From: Desulfobacterales bacterium
GTDB taxonomy: Bacteria; Desulfobacterota; Desulfobacteria; Desulfobacterales; JAHEIW01
DNA length: 64,000 nucleotides
Reading direction: 5' to 3'
NCBI GenBank assembly: GCA_030145015.1
Contig: JAQYWI010000004.1
Span: 1 to 64,000 of the forward strand
Made by a program: the position numbers and the translations under genes. Under the pieces are notes generated by a model that was not told where the DNA came from, made no database searches, and worked only from the letters and a program-made list of their open reading frames with translations. How positions within the stretch are numbered: position 1 is the stretch's first letter; every line of letters begins with the position of its first letter. Positions 9,772 through 19,203 of the stretch are shown here, one piece after another.

Positions 9772-10080
9772 TTAATTGATGCGCTTAAATATAGCATAGG
9801 CCTTCATAAAAGCCGGAAAACCGGCAGTCGGGATCAGCAACAATAAAGCATGCTTGATTTCAGCTTCGTCAAGACCCGCCGCCTTTGCTTTGCGAATATG
9901 GGTCTCAAGGGCGCGTTTGTGGTTGCAGGCACCGGAGATGGCAATTTTAATCAACCAGCGACTGTTTTCAGATAGCGGTCCACCCTTTTCATGAACTTCT
10001 TTTCCCAAAGCTTCATGTTTTTCATGGATCTCGGGAAATTCTTCTTTAAACTGGCTAAAAATTTTATGAACATCTTCCAT
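9772..10080 (-). CDS. Carboxymuconolactone decarboxylase (CMD/AhpD-fold) family protein
   Basis: A small all-helical protein of 102 residues. The fold signature is SRWLIKIAISGACNHKRALETHIRKAKAAGLDEAEIKHAL (given in part), the CMD pattern with a C-x-H pair. Only one Cys is present where AhpD peroxidases have CxxC, so a thiol peroxidase activity like AhpD is unlikely. It is separated by four bases from the acyl-CoA ligase upstream and has its own Shine-Dalgarno (AAGGATT). In anaerobes such stand-alone CMD proteins often sit beside acyl-CoA genes; the function is unknown. Confidence 0.8.
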   Translation of the reverse strand: MEDVHKIFSQFKEEFPEIHEKHEALGKEVHEKGGPLSENSRWLIKIAISGACNHKRALETHIRKAKAAGLDEAEIKHALLLLIPTAGFPAFMKAYAIFKRIN

Positions 10081-10084
10081 AATG

Positions 10085-11611
10085 TTAATCCTTTAAGTTA
10101 AAGTTGTCCCGCATGACGCGCTTGAGGGTTTTACCGGCCACATTGCGGGGAAAATCTTCCATGACGACCACATCCTGTACCCGTTGAAATTTAGCGGCCA
10201 CACGGGCATTGATCCAATCCCGCAAGTCTTGAGCACTTACACTGCCGGATTCGTGTAGGACCACGGCCGCCAGCGGGGTTTCACCCCATTTAACATGGGA
10301 AATGCCAAAGACCGCAACCTCCTGAACTGCCGGATGCTGCACGGCGATTTCCTCAATGTCCCGCGGATAAACGTTGACACCGCCGGATATAATCATATCC
10401 TTCATGCGGTCCACCAGATACAGAAAGCCGTCGTCATCGACATAGCCCAGGTCGCCTGAATGCAGCCAGCCGTCTTTGATGGCCTCTGCCGTAAGGTCGG
10501 AACGTTTGTAGTACTCGGGCATCAGAATCGGACCGCGCCCGCAAATTTCACCCACTTCTCCTGCCGGGCATTCATTTCCGCTTTCATCCAGGATCCGTAT
10601 TTCGAAAAAAGGCGGAGGAACGCCCACCGATTCCGGCTTGGCAGCGTAATCCATTTTATCAAGCACGGTCACCATGCCTTCTGTCAGGCCATAAAGTTCA
10701 TAAAATCTTCCCGGCAGGCGTTTGTTGAGTTCATCTTTATGTTCTTTGAGCAAGGGCGCACCCAGGGATAAAATCATCTCCAGGGATTCCAACGTTTCAG
10801 CGGAAAAATTGGGGGCACTCAGAATTGCAATAATCTGCGCGGGCACCATCATCACATGGGTCACTTTTTCGCGTGCAATGGTTTCGATATAAGTCACCGG
10901 ATCAAAATGACTCAACAGAATATAGGTTGCCCCGACAAACATAGCGGGCATCATGTCAACAAAGGCGCCGTTGAAAACAATGGCGCCGGCATGCATGGTA
11001 ACGCTTTCGGGTGTCATCCGAAAGGCAGCGGCAAATGAGGCGCCGTACCACGCCCGCACATAATGGGTATGCACAATCCCTTTCGGCAACCCGGTGGTAC
11101 CGCTGCTGTACATGATGTTAAACGCGTCATCGTCATTGACGACGATGCCTTCAGGTTCCCGGTCAGTGGCAGCTGCTTTTAAGGCATGATAATCTTGATA
11201 GCCGGTCTGTCCGCAATAATCGGTGAGAATGTATCGATCGCCGTTAACTGCCGGAAGCGCTGATTTAATCGAATCGATTTTATCAGCAAAATCGGCATTT
11301 GTGATCACCATGACCGCGTCCGAATCCTGCAGCAAGGTCACCATGGCTTTTTCAAGAAGCAGTGTGCTGAAGGGTACGATAACGGCCCCAATTTTGGCCA
11401 CCGCCCAATAGGCTTCGAGAAGCGCCATACAGTTGGGCAGGATGGTGGCCACCTTGTCTCCTTTGCGGATGCCCAATTTCAGCATGACATGGGCCAGGCG
11501 ATTGATATTTTTGTTGAATTCAAGCCAGGTTAGACGCTGAGCTTCAAACACCACCGCAAGATGATCGGGACGATATTTGGCATGTCGCGAAAAAAGCGCA
11601 CCGATATTCAT
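10085..11611 (-). CDS. AMP-forming acyl-CoA ligase (class I adenylate-forming enzyme)
   Basis: Activates a carboxylic acid to its CoA thioester with ATP. The 508-residue protein has the P-loop YSSGTTGLPKGIVHTH (about residue 175), the ELYGLTEG adenine-binding motif, HSGDLGYVDDDGFLYLVDR and the hinge DMIISGGVNVYPRDIEE, and the catalytic Lys near the C terminus in NVAGKTLKRV. It resembles long-chain/aryl-type ligases (FadD/4-coumarate type) more than acetyl-CoA synthetase. GGGGAG precedes the ATG. Co-transcribed with the CMD gene. Substrate is open: fatty, phenylpropanoid or cyclic acid. Confidence 0.9.
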   Translation of the reverse strand: MNIGALFSRHAKYRPDHLAVVFEAQRLTWLEFNKNINRLAHVMLKLGIRKGDKVATILPNCMALLEAYWAVAKIGAVIVPFSTLLLEKAMVTLLQDSDAVMVITNADFADKIDSIKSALPAVNGDRYILTDYCGQTGYQDYHALKAAATDREPEGIVVNDDDAFNIMYSSGTTGLPKGIVHTHYVRAWYGASFAAAFRMTPESVTMHAGAIVFNGAFVDMMPAMFVGATYILLSHFDPVTYIETIAREKVTHVMMVPAQIIAILSAPNFSAETLESLEMILSLGAPLLKEHKDELNKRLPGRFYELYGLTEGMVTVLDKMDYAAKPESVGVPPPFFEIRILDESGNECPAGEVGEICGRGPILMPEYYKRSDLTAEAIKDGWLHSGDLGYVDDDGFLYLVDRMKDMIISGGVNVYPRDIEEIAVQHPAVQEVAVFGISHVKWGETPLAAVVLHESGSVSAQDLRDWINARVAAKFQRVQDVVVMEDFPRNVAGKTLKRVMRDNFNLKD

Positions 11612-11824
11612 AGTGGTCTCCCCTTTGCATTAATCTGCAATATCATTACTCCAATTTTTGTATGAAAGTAAAGCAATGTTTTAGATGTGCCGCAGTATAA
11701 ACACAGGCGCTTGTGCTTCACGTGACCGGCCTTTGCCTTTCATTTAAATTCTTCAGCAAATTATATCCCATAAGTCTTCTGTCCATAGAATTTATCTGCC
11801 TCCAAGACTTTTCTGCATTTTGAA

Positions 11825-11851
11825 TTGACAACAAACCGGCTCCCCTATAAG
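11825..11851 (+). promoter_or_regulatory. Candidate sigma-70 promoter upstream of the hydroxyacid dehydrogenase genes
   Basis: TTGACA at 11825-11830 is followed by TATAAG at 11846-11851 (15-base spacer) or TAAGAA at 11848-11853 (17-base spacer). It lies about 165 bases before the ATG at 12017. The gap 11612-12016 also holds the divergent upstream region of the acyl-CoA ligase; no other structure is evident. Confidence 0.4.
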
Positions 11852-12016
11852 AATTGCAGTCATTGATTGATAATAAGATCCAAACGTTCAGCCAGGCGGA
11901 TAAGATCTACAACACATTTGGCGAGGTTATTCAGATCGAAAAATGGTCGCAAAAAAAAACCGACCCATTTTCAGATTGAACGCCTGACAACTTAACGCCA
12001 TATCAAAAGCAAACTC

Positions 12017-14848
12017 ATGTTGCCTCAAAATTACAAACAATTTTACAGAGATCTGCTCGCTTTTATCCCCAGCACAAGGCTCATTACCGACCCGCTGCGT
12101 ACGCTGGTTTACGGTACAGATGCCAGCTTTTATCGCCTGATCCCCAAAATCGTCATCAAAGCGGATTCAGAAGAGGAGGTCTCCCGGATTCTGCAAACCG
12201 CCGATCTTCACAAGATCGCAATTACGTTTCGAGCCGCGGGAACCAGCCTCTCGGGCCAGGCCATCACCGATTCTGTTTTAGTCATCTGCGGCGGCAACTG
12301 GAATAAGTACAAGATACTTGACAACGGCGCCCGAATCCGGCTCCAGCCAGGTATCATCGGCGGCCAGGCCAACCGATACCTGGCGCCCTTCGGGAAGAAA
12401 TTAGGCCCGGATCCCGCATCCATTAACGCTGCCATGATCGGCGGAATTGCGGCCAACAATGCCAGCGGAATGTGTTGCGGCGTTGCCCAAAACAGCTATC
12501 AGACCATCCATAGTATGCGAATTTTGTTTCAGGATGGAGCCCTCCTTGACACGGCCGACAAGAAAAGCTGCGAGCGCTTTAAAAAAACACATCGAGCGCT
12601 GGTGGACAACATTCAGCAGCTGAGTGAAACGGTGCGCGCCAACACTGAGCTGGCAGAGCGCATCCGCCAAAAATTCAGGATTAAAAACACCACCGGATAC
12701 AGCCTGAATGCGTTAGTGGATTTTAAAGATCCGATCGACATTATCCTGCACCTGATAATCGGCTCCGAGGGGAGTTTGGGCTTTGCTTCCGAAATCACGT
12801 ACGACACCGTGGTCGAACACCCCAACAAAGCCAGCGCTCTGATGATCTTTCCGGATATCGCAAGTGCCTGTAATGCCGCAGCCATTCTAAAGAAAGGCCC
12901 GGTGGATGCTGCCGAAATTATGGACCGGGCGTCTTTGCGGTCGGTGCAGGACAAAGAGGGCATGCCGGGCTATCTCAAGGCCTTTTCGCAAAAAACGACC
13001 GCATTGCTGGTTGAAACCCGGGCGCACGCACATGACGAGCTGCAGCGCAATATCGACACGGTTAAGCGGTCGCTTGCGGATGTTCCCATGGAGCTTCCAA
13101 TTGAGTTTACCGATAAGGTTGATGAATACACCAGGCTGTGGAATATCCGCAAGGGACTGTTCCCGGCAATTGGAGCCGTGCGGGAAATCGGGACCACCGT
13201 CATTATCGAAGATGTTGCTTTCCCGATTGCGCGACTTGCCGACGCCACCCTGGAACTGCGAGATCTGATGACCGAATACCGCTACCATGAAGCCATCATT
13301 TTCGGCCACGCCCGGGAGGGGAACCTGCATTTCGTATTCACCCAGGATTTCGCAACTCAAAAAGAGGTGGAACGCTACCGCCGTTTTATGGATGAGGTCT
13401 GCGAGATGGTGGTTACAAAATACGACGGCTCTCTGAAAGCGGAACATGGAACCGGCCGCAATATGGCCCCTTATGTAAAAATGGAATGGGGCGCCGATGC
13501 TTACAGAATGATGCAGCAAATTAAAAACATCTTCGATCCGAAAAATCTCTTGAACCCCGGTGTTGTCATAAATCCCAACCCCAATGTGCATGTCGAAAAC
13601 CTGAAACCACTGCCGCCGACCAATCCAATTGTGGATCGATGCACGGAGTGCGGTTTTTGTGAGCCCTTCTGTCCGTCCAGGGACCTGAGCCTCACACCCC
13701 GGCAACGAATTGTCGCCCAGCGTGAAATGTCCCGCCTGAAAGCAACCCGGGAAAATCCCCAGAGACTGGCTGAATTTGAAAAAAACTATGACTATCTGGG
13801 TGAGCAGACCTGCGCTGTGGACGGAATGTGCGCGGTCGGTTGCCCGATCGATATAGACACGGGCGAACATACCAAAAAAGTTCGCGGCCTCAATGTGCAA
13901 AGACCCATTGTCCAACGGGCGGCCGCTCTCATCGCCAACAATTTCGGGCACGTTGCAAGCGTTGTCCGCCTGGGACTCAACGTCGTTGATCTGACGCATC
14001 ATTTGTTGGGCGCAAACATAATCGAACAGATTTCAGCAGGTGCCAGAAGTTTAAGCAAGGGTCGTCTGCCATGCTGGAATCGGTATATGCCAAAAGGCGC
14101 CGGGCCGATTAAAGCACCAAACCCGCATAGAGAGGACGGATTGCCAAAGGTTGTCTATTTCCCAAGCTGTATCAACCGGACCATGGGTCCGGCCAGGGGG
14201 GATCCGGACGATGAGTCCCTGCCGGCAGTTAGCGTGCGATTGCTCAAAAAAGCCGGTTTCGGGCTGATTTTCCCTGAAAACATGCACCGGCTCTGCTGCG
14301 GCACGGCTTTTGAAAGCAAGGGATTTTTTGAACAGGCCGACATGAAATCAAAAGAGCTCGAGGCCGCTTTGATGCTGGCGTCCAATGCCGGCCAGATACC
14401 GATATTGTGCGACACCAGCCCCTGCCTGTACCGCATGCGTACAAAGATGAACCCCAAATTAAAGCTCTATGAACCATCTGAGTTTATCTATGATTTCATG
14501 ATGGACCGTCTGGCGTTTGAACCTCTGGACGCCAGCGTTGCGATCCACCATTCCTGCAGCAATATGAAAATGGCGCTGGAGCACAAACTGCTGGCGGTTG
14601 CACAGGCCTGTGCCAGAAACGTTGTGGTTCCAGACCGAGTTGGTTGTTGCGGTTTTGCGGGTGATCGGGGATTTACCCACCCTGAATTAAATCAAGCCGC
14701 CCTGAGGGAATTAAAACCGGCGGTTAGCGAAAATTGTACCGCCGGGTATTCCACCAGCCGTACATGTGAAATCGGGTTATCCCGGCACAGCGGCCTGTAT
14801 TATAAGTCGATTGTTTATCTGGTTGATAAAAACACTCAAGTGATCTAA
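12017..14848 (+). CDS. FAD-linked hydroxyacid dehydrogenase fused to Fe-S/CCG modules (Dld-II type)
   Basis: A 943-residue oxidoreductase expected to oxidise a 2-hydroxyacid such as D-lactate and pass electrons through Fe-S clusters to the membrane pool. Order: FAD-binding type 4 (PCMH) domain with FRAAGTSLSGQ at about 71-81 and NNASGMCCG; FAD oxidase C-terminal domain with HAREGNLH and KAEHGTG near 430-480; two cysteine motifs CTECGFCEPFCP (about 542) and CAVDGMCAVGCP (about 598) for [4Fe-4S] clusters; two CCG-type modules with RLCCG (about 758) and GCCGFAGDRG (about 876). The length matches Pseudomonas-type Dld-II rather than the 1018-residue YdiJ. Weak Shine-Dalgarno. First gene of a plus-strand catabolic run. 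Confidence 0.9.
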   Translation: MLPQNYKQFYRDLLAFIPSTRLITDPLRTLVYGTDASFYRLIPKIVIKADSEEEVSRILQTADLHKIAITFRAAGTSLSGQAITDSVLVICGGNWNKYKILDNGARIRLQPGIIGGQANRYLAPFGKKLGPDPASINAAMIGGIAANNASGMCCGVAQNSYQTIHSMRILFQDGALLDTADKKSCERFKKTHRALVDNIQQLSETVRANTELAERIRQKFRIKNTTGYSLNALVDFKDPIDIILHLIIGSEGSLGFASEITYDTVVEHPNKASALMIFPDIASACNAAAILKKGPVDAAEIMDRASLRSVQDKEGMPGYLKAFSQKTTALLVETRAHAHDELQRNIDTVKRSLADVPMELPIEFTDKVDEYTRLWNIRKGLFPAIGAVREIGTTVIIEDVAFPIARLADATLELRDLMTEYRYHEAIIFGHAREGNLHFVFTQDFATQKEVERYRRFMDEVCEMVVTKYDGSLKAEHGTGRNMAPYVKMEWGADAYRMMQQIKNIFDPKNLLNPGVVINPNPNVHVENLKPLPPTNPIVDRCTECGFCEPFCPSRDLSLTPRQRIVAQREMSRLKATRENPQRLAEFEKNYDYLGEQTCAVDGMCAVGCPIDIDTGEHTKKVRGLNVQRPIVQRAAALIANNFGHVASVVRLGLNVVDLTHHLLGANIIEQISAGARSLSKGRLPCWNRYMPKGAGPIKAPNPHREDGLPKVVYFPSCINRTMGPARGDPDDESLPAVSVRLLKKAGFGLIFPENMHRLCCGTAFESKGFFEQADMKSKELEAALMLASNAGQIPILCDTSPCLYRMRTKMNPKLKLYEPSEFIYDFMMDRLAFEPLDASVAIHHSCSNMKMALEHKLLAVAQACARNVVVPDRVGCCGFAGDRGFTHPELNQAALRELKPAVSENCTAGYSTSRTCEIGLSRHSGLYYKSIVYLVDKNTQVI

Positions 14849-14870
14849 TTAATCTTTAGGAGCATGCTTT

Positions 14871-16250
14871 ATGGAAGAATTCACCAAAGATCAAATTGCA
14901 GCTTTGTCCAATTTTGTGACCGCTGACCGCTTCTCCATCGGCCAATCCAGCCGCGAACTGCATCTGCATGACATATCCGCCCACCGCGGAACCCTGCCGG
15001 CAGCTGTTATCTGGCCGATCACCACCGCAGAAGTTTCTAAAATTCTATCCTGGGCATATACTCAGGAGGTACCGGTTACCCCCTGGGGCGCCGGTACCAG
15101 TACCGAGGGCAATCCGGTACCCACCAGAGGCGGGCTCGTAATGGACATGACCCAGATGGATAAGATTCTTGAAATTCGACCCCAGGATCTGCAGGCCGAT
15201 GTCCAGCCCGGTGTTCTGCGCAAAGAGTTGAATCGCCAGGCCGGAAAGCAAGGTTTGTTTTTCCCGCCTGACCCCGGTGCCGATGCGTCCATCGGCGGAA
15301 TGATTGCCAATAACGCATCGGGAGTGCAAACCGTCAAATACGGCGCCACCAAAGATTATGTTATGAGATTAACGCTGGTGCTGCCCGGGGGGAATATCAT
15401 AAACACAGGGTGTAAAGCGCATAAATCTTCTTCCGGTTATGACCTGTCCAGACTGTTTGTCGGATCTGAAGGCACACTGGGAGTGGTTACGGAGGCAACG
15501 CTGCGGCTCGCCGGAATTCCGACCCACCACCTGGCAATTACAATCACATTTAATAAGCTGGATGAAGCCTCTCAGGCCGTGGCGATCATGATCGGCTCCG
15601 GATTGGAACCGGCCGCCCTTGAGTTACTGACGCCTGAGCTCATCAACCTGATGAACCGCGAAAAGGATCTCGGGCTTCCGGAAGTGCCTTCCCTTTTCTG
15701 CGAATTTCACGGTATCAGCAAGGCCAGTCTGCAAGAAACATCCGATCTTGCCAAAGAGTTGTGCCAGGACTGCGGTGCAACCGGTTTCCGATTCGGTGTG
15801 GAGGCCAATGAACGCGCCGAGCTTTGGCGTGCCCGCCATGAAGCCTGGGAAACCATCCATCGCGCCCACCCGGGCAAAGAAACCCTCATCGTGGATGCTG
15901 CGGTTCCGATCTCCCGCTACCCGGAAATGATGGTTTTCTCCCAAAAATTAGTGGATGACAACAATGCATCCGGATATGTCTTCGGGCACGCCGGTGACGG
16001 GAATCTGCATGTTGTTCTGGTAGGAGACCCCGACGATAAGAAGGAGTGGTCGATGCTGGAAAATATCAACGATCAAATTGTCAGCCGCGCGGTGAAACTG
16101 GGCGGCACCTGCACGGGAGAGCACGGCATCGGCATCGGCAAACGCAAATTTATGGAACTGGAGCACGGGCAGAGTTATGATTTGATGCGCCAGATCAAAG
16201 AATTAATTGATCCCAAAGGATTGCTGAATCCGGGGAAGATTTTTTTGTAA
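14871..16250 (+). CDS. FAD-binding oxidoreductase, GlcD type
   Basis: A 459-residue flavoprotein that probably oxidises glycolate, D-lactate or a related 2-hydroxyacid. It has PWGAGTSTEGNPVP in the FAD pyrophosphate loop, ASIGGMIANNASG, GSEGTLGVVTEATLRL, and the C-terminal FGHAGDGNLH and GEHGIGIGKR that build the active site. Unlike its upstream neighbour it lacks Fe-S modules. It follows that gene by 22 bases with an AGGAG Shine-Dalgarno. Two related dehydrogenases in tandem suggest two substrates or stereoisomers, or a shared electron route through the Fe-S protein. Confidence 0.9.
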   Translation: MEEFTKDQIAALSNFVTADRFSIGQSSRELHLHDISAHRGTLPAAVIWPITTAEVSKILSWAYTQEVPVTPWGAGTSTEGNPVPTRGGLVMDMTQMDKILEIRPQDLQADVQPGVLRKELNRQAGKQGLFFPPDPGADASIGGMIANNASGVQTVKYGATKDYVMRLTLVLPGGNIINTGCKAHKSSSGYDLSRLFVGSEGTLGVVTEATLRLAGIPTHHLAITITFNKLDEASQAVAIMIGSGLEPAALELLTPELINLMNREKDLGLPEVPSLFCEFHGISKASLQETSDLAKELCQDCGATGFRFGVEANERAELWRARHEAWETIHRAHPGKETLIVDAAVPISRYPEMMVFSQKLVDDNNASGYVFGHAGDGNLHVVLVGDPDDKKEWSMLENINDQIVSRAVKLGGTCTGEHGIGIGKRKFMELEHGQSYDLMRQIKELIDPKGLLNPGKIFL

Positions 16251-16255
16251 TCGTT

Positions 16256-16495
16256 CGTGGTCCGTTGTACTTTGTCCGTTGTCGTGGTCCTAATTCGACG
16301 ACCATGTTTCGAGTGTCGCGCACACGTTAAATTGGTTTGATTGGTTGAATTCCTTCAATTGGTTCGGTTTACCCCAACCCATTCAACTAATGAGACAAAT
16401 AAAACCAATTTAACAATTCCTCGCAACTTGAACCTTTGAACCCTGAACCCTGAACCTTTGAACCTATAATGTTAGAGCTAAATCACCACCAAACT
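16256..16495. repeat. Dispersed low-complexity inverted repeat, family C copy 1
   Basis: The 291-base gap before the next gene contains AAATTGGTTTGATTGGTTGA and its imperfect complement (AACCAATTTAACAATT), followed by tandem units GAACCTTTGAACC and CTGAACC at about 16429-16465. A similar arrangement of ATTGGTTTTATTGGTTT with AATTAAACCAATTAAAC lies at 33476-33715. There is no coding capacity. The tandem units are too short and spacer-free to be CRISPR. Confidence 0.55.
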
Positions 16496-16541
16496 ATCTC
16501 AAAAATTGATTTATGATACTAAAGCACAAGGGAGGACAAAG

Positions 16542-17417
16542 ATGAAAATCGCATTTATCGGCCTGGGAACAATGGGTGTGGGCATGTCGCTGAATATTCT
16601 TAAGGCCGGTCACGAAGTCACCGTCTATAACCGCACCCGGGAAAAAGAAGAAGCCGTCGCCAAGGAAGGCGCCGGGCGGGCGCATTCACCTAAAGAAGCC
16701 GCCGCGGGGGCGGAAATTATCATTACCATCGTAAGCGATACGCCCGACGTTGAAGAGGTGGTTCTGGGCGCCAATGGCATTATCCATGGTGCCGCCGAAG
16801 GAGCAATTCTGATTGACATGTCCACCATCAGCCCGGCAGCCACCCGTCAAATGGCTGAAAAACTGGGCGATAAAGGCATAAAAATGCTGGATGCGCCGGT
16901 TTCCGGAGGTTCTGAAGGTGCTCAGAATGGAACTCTGGCCATAATGGTCGGCGGGGATGCAGCCGATTTTGAAAAAGCTCTCCCGATTCTGGAGACCATG
17001 GGGAAAACGGTTACGCATGTGGGGCCGATTGGTGCCGGGCAGATTACCAAGGCAATTAATCAAATCATCATTTCGGGCACTTACCTGACAGTTGCCGAAG
17101 GTTTATCGCTGGGAATCAAAGCCGGGCTTGACATGCACAAAGTCATTGAAGCGATCGGTGGCGGAGCTGCCAGTTCTTGGGTTTTGCAGAACAGAGGGAT
17201 CAATATTATCAACAACACCTACCCGCTTGGTTTCCGGGTCAGGCTGCACCACAAGGATCTACGGATTGCACTGGATGCGGCTAGCGAGTTGAAAGTGACC
17301 CTTCCGGCAACTGCATTGGTTGCTCAAATCGAAAACGGCCTTATCGCCAGAGGATACGGCGACGACGATATCTCTGCCATTGGCCGCGTCATTCGAGAAC
17401 AATCCGGCCTGGAATGA
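16542..17417 (+). CDS. 3-hydroxyisobutyrate dehydrogenase family reductase (GarR/GlxR-like)
   Basis: An NAD(P)-dependent beta-hydroxyacid dehydrogenase of 291 residues, starting at the ATG preceded by GGGAGGACAAAG rather than at an upstream start at 16506. It has the Rossmann glycine motif FIGLGTMGVGM at the N terminus, the substrate-binding DAPVSGGSEGAQNGTL near residue 115 and the catalytic Lys in GQITKAINQI near 169. The family interconverts tartronate semialdehyde, 3-hydroxyisobutyrate, 3-hydroxypropionate and the like with their semialdehydes. The stop overlaps the next start by four bases, so it is coupled to the altronate dehydratase-type gene, which points to sugar-acid or hydroxyacid breakdown. 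Confidence 0.88.
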   Translation: MKIAFIGLGTMGVGMSLNILKAGHEVTVYNRTREKEEAVAKEGAGRAHSPKEAAAGAEIIITIVSDTPDVEEVVLGANGIIHGAAEGAILIDMSTISPAATRQMAEKLGDKGIKMLDAPVSGGSEGAQNGTLAIMVGGDAADFEKALPILETMGKTVTHVGPIGAGQITKAINQIIISGTYLTVAEGLSLGIKAGLDMHKVIEAIGGGAASSWVLQNRGINIINNTYPLGFRVRLHHKDLRIALDAASELKVTLPATALVAQIENGLIARGYGDDDISAIGRVIREQSGLE

Positions 17418-18955
17418 AACCAAAAGTGATGACCGGACAGGGAAAAACGATAAGACTCAGCCCCGAAGATAATGTAATGGTGGCGCTGAACGAGCTGGCC
17501 CCGGATTCCATTATCGTGGAAGCCGACATCAACTCTCGTGACAGAATCCCGGCCGGTCATAAGGTGGCTATATGCCGTATCAAGAGTGGTGGCCCGATTA
17601 TCAAGTACGGGCAGATCATCGGATTTGCCTCAAAGAACATTTTGCCCGGAGATCATGTCCATACCCACAATGCCGCGGTGTCGAGCTTCACGCGTGATTA
17701 TGCCATCGGTGACGACGCCCGGCCGACGTCGATACGGTCACAAAAAGATCAAGCAACTTTTGAAGGCATCGTAAGACCCGATGGCCAAGTTGCCACACGC
17801 AACTACATCGGAATTCTGGCGACCGTCAGCTGTTCGGCAAGTGTGGCCCACTTTATTGCCGATGCCATCGAAAAAGACAACCTGGGCCAATATCCCCATG
17901 TGGATGGGGTTCTTGCTTTAGGACACGGACTCGGGTGTGGCGCCGCCGAGGGTGGCGAAGGGATGGATTTACTTCAACGCTGCCTGGCTGGATACGCTCG
18001 CAACCCGAATTTCGGCGGTATTCTGCTTGTCGGGCTTGGATGTGAAGTCAACCATCTGGATTGCCTGCTCGGAAACATGCAGCTTGAAGAAGGACCCTGC
18101 CTGCGGACCGTCAGCATTCAAAAGGCGGGGGGAACAACGCAAACAATCCGCCAGGGTGTGCAGGCCGTTCAAGCCATGCTGCCGGAGATCAACCGGGTAA
18201 ATCGCAGCACGGTTTCAGCCAGCCATATTGTGCTCGGGTTGGAGTGCGGCGGATCCGACGGCTATTCCGGTATTTCTGCGAATCCGGCTCTTGGAAAAGC
18301 CGTTGATATTCTCGTAAGCAATGGCGGCACCGCAATTTTGAGCGAAACTCCGGAGATATATGGCGCTGAACACTTGCTTACCCGCAGGGCCGTCAGTCAG
18401 AAAGTCGGCCAAAAACTGATTGAGCGTATCCGTTGGTGGGAGGAATACACAGCGCGACATCATGCCCAAATAAACAATAACCCATCGCCGGGTAATAAAG
18501 CCGGCGGGCTAACGACGATTCTAGAAAAGTCCCTGGGGGCCGTTGCGAAAGGCGGTAAAACCAATCTGATGGAAGTCTACGGATACGCTGAGGCCGTAGA
18601 AGCCAAAGGTCTGGTCTTCATGGATACCCCCGGATATGATGTCGTTTCCGTAACAGGGATGATTGCCGGAGGTGCCAATATAATTTGTTTCACAACCGGC
18701 CGCGGGTCGGTTTGCGGATTTAAGCCGGTGCCAACCATAAAACTTGCCACCCATACTGAAATGTATCGACGCATGCGCGCTGATATGGATGTTAACTGTG
18801 GCCTTATTATCGATGGCAAAGCCGGCATCGAGGAGATGGGCGCAACCATATTTGATCTTATACTGGACACGGCTTCCGGAAAGAAGTCCAAAAGTGAAAC
18901 TTTCGGTTTCGGCGACAACGAATTTGTGCCCTGGCATATGGGAGCAATTCTATAA
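17414..18955 (+). CDS. UxaA/altronate-galactarate dehydratase family protein
   Basis: A 513-residue lyase with both halves of the family: an N-terminal SAF domain (about 1-100, HNAAVSSFTRDYAIG near its end) and the large catalytic UxaA/GarD domain (GIVRPDGQVATRNYIGI, then GLECGGSDGYSGISANPA). Members eliminate water (UxaA, GarD) or sulfite (SuyAB) from hydroxyacids and need iron. As SAF and catalytic halves are joined, the altronate/galactarate type fits better than the two-subunit sulfolactate lyase. ATGA overlap with the upstream reductase implies that the two act in one pathway. Substrate unassigned. Confidence 0.85.
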   Translation: MKPKVMTGQGKTIRLSPEDNVMVALNELAPDSIIVEADINSRDRIPAGHKVAICRIKSGGPIIKYGQIIGFASKNILPGDHVHTHNAAVSSFTRDYAIGDDARPTSIRSQKDQATFEGIVRPDGQVATRNYIGILATVSCSASVAHFIADAIEKDNLGQYPHVDGVLALGHGLGCGAAEGGEGMDLLQRCLAGYARNPNFGGILLVGLGCEVNHLDCLLGNMQLEEGPCLRTVSIQKAGGTTQTIRQGVQAVQAMLPEINRVNRSTVSASHIVLGLECGGSDGYSGISANPALGKAVDILVSNGGTAILSETPEIYGAEHLLTRRAVSQKVGQKLIERIRWWEEYTARHHAQINNNPSPGNKAGGLTTILEKSLGAVAKGGKTNLMEVYGYAEAVEAKGLVFMDTPGYDVVSVTGMIAGGANIICFTTGRGSVCGFKPVPTIKLATHTEMYRRMRADMDVNCGLIIDGKAGIEEMGATIFDLILDTASGKKSKSETFGFGDNEFVPWHMGAIL

Positions 18956-18997
18956 ATACGGTAAATGGGGTTCACGGGAACTCTTCCAATGTTTTCA

Positions 18998-19150
18998 GCA
19001 GCAACATATAAAGTCCCAAATTACAAGCACCAAACTACAAATAAATATCAAATTACAATTCCCAATGACCAAAACGCCCACACGTTTAGAATTTTGAATT
19101 TTGGTCATTGTTATTTGTTTGATATTTGGGATTTGAAATTTGTTATTTAA
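18998..19150. repeat. AT-rich palindromic element
   Basis: CAATGACCAAAA (19063-19074) pairs exactly with TTTTGGTCATTG (19099-19110), and the flanks (CCCAAATTACAAGCACC, TTTGATATTTGGGATTT) continue an imperfect palindrome. It is a non-coding dispersed-type element in the gap between the UxaA-type and the methyltransferase genes. Confidence 0.6.
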
Positions 19151-19203
19151 AATTTACGTTAATCCACCAACAAATCAATGAGCACGCATTGGAGGCTGTA
19201 TAA

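Noticed and set aside
12887..14002. A 371-codon minus-strand reading frame opposite the FAD/Fe-S dehydrogenase
   Set aside because: It lies wholly within a strongly conserved gene on the other strand and shows no motif or Shine-Dalgarno.
16429..16465. Tandem GAACCTTTGAACC/CTGAACC units as a CRISPR array
   Set aside because: Units are 6-13 bases with no unique spacers of constant length, and no cas gene is present.
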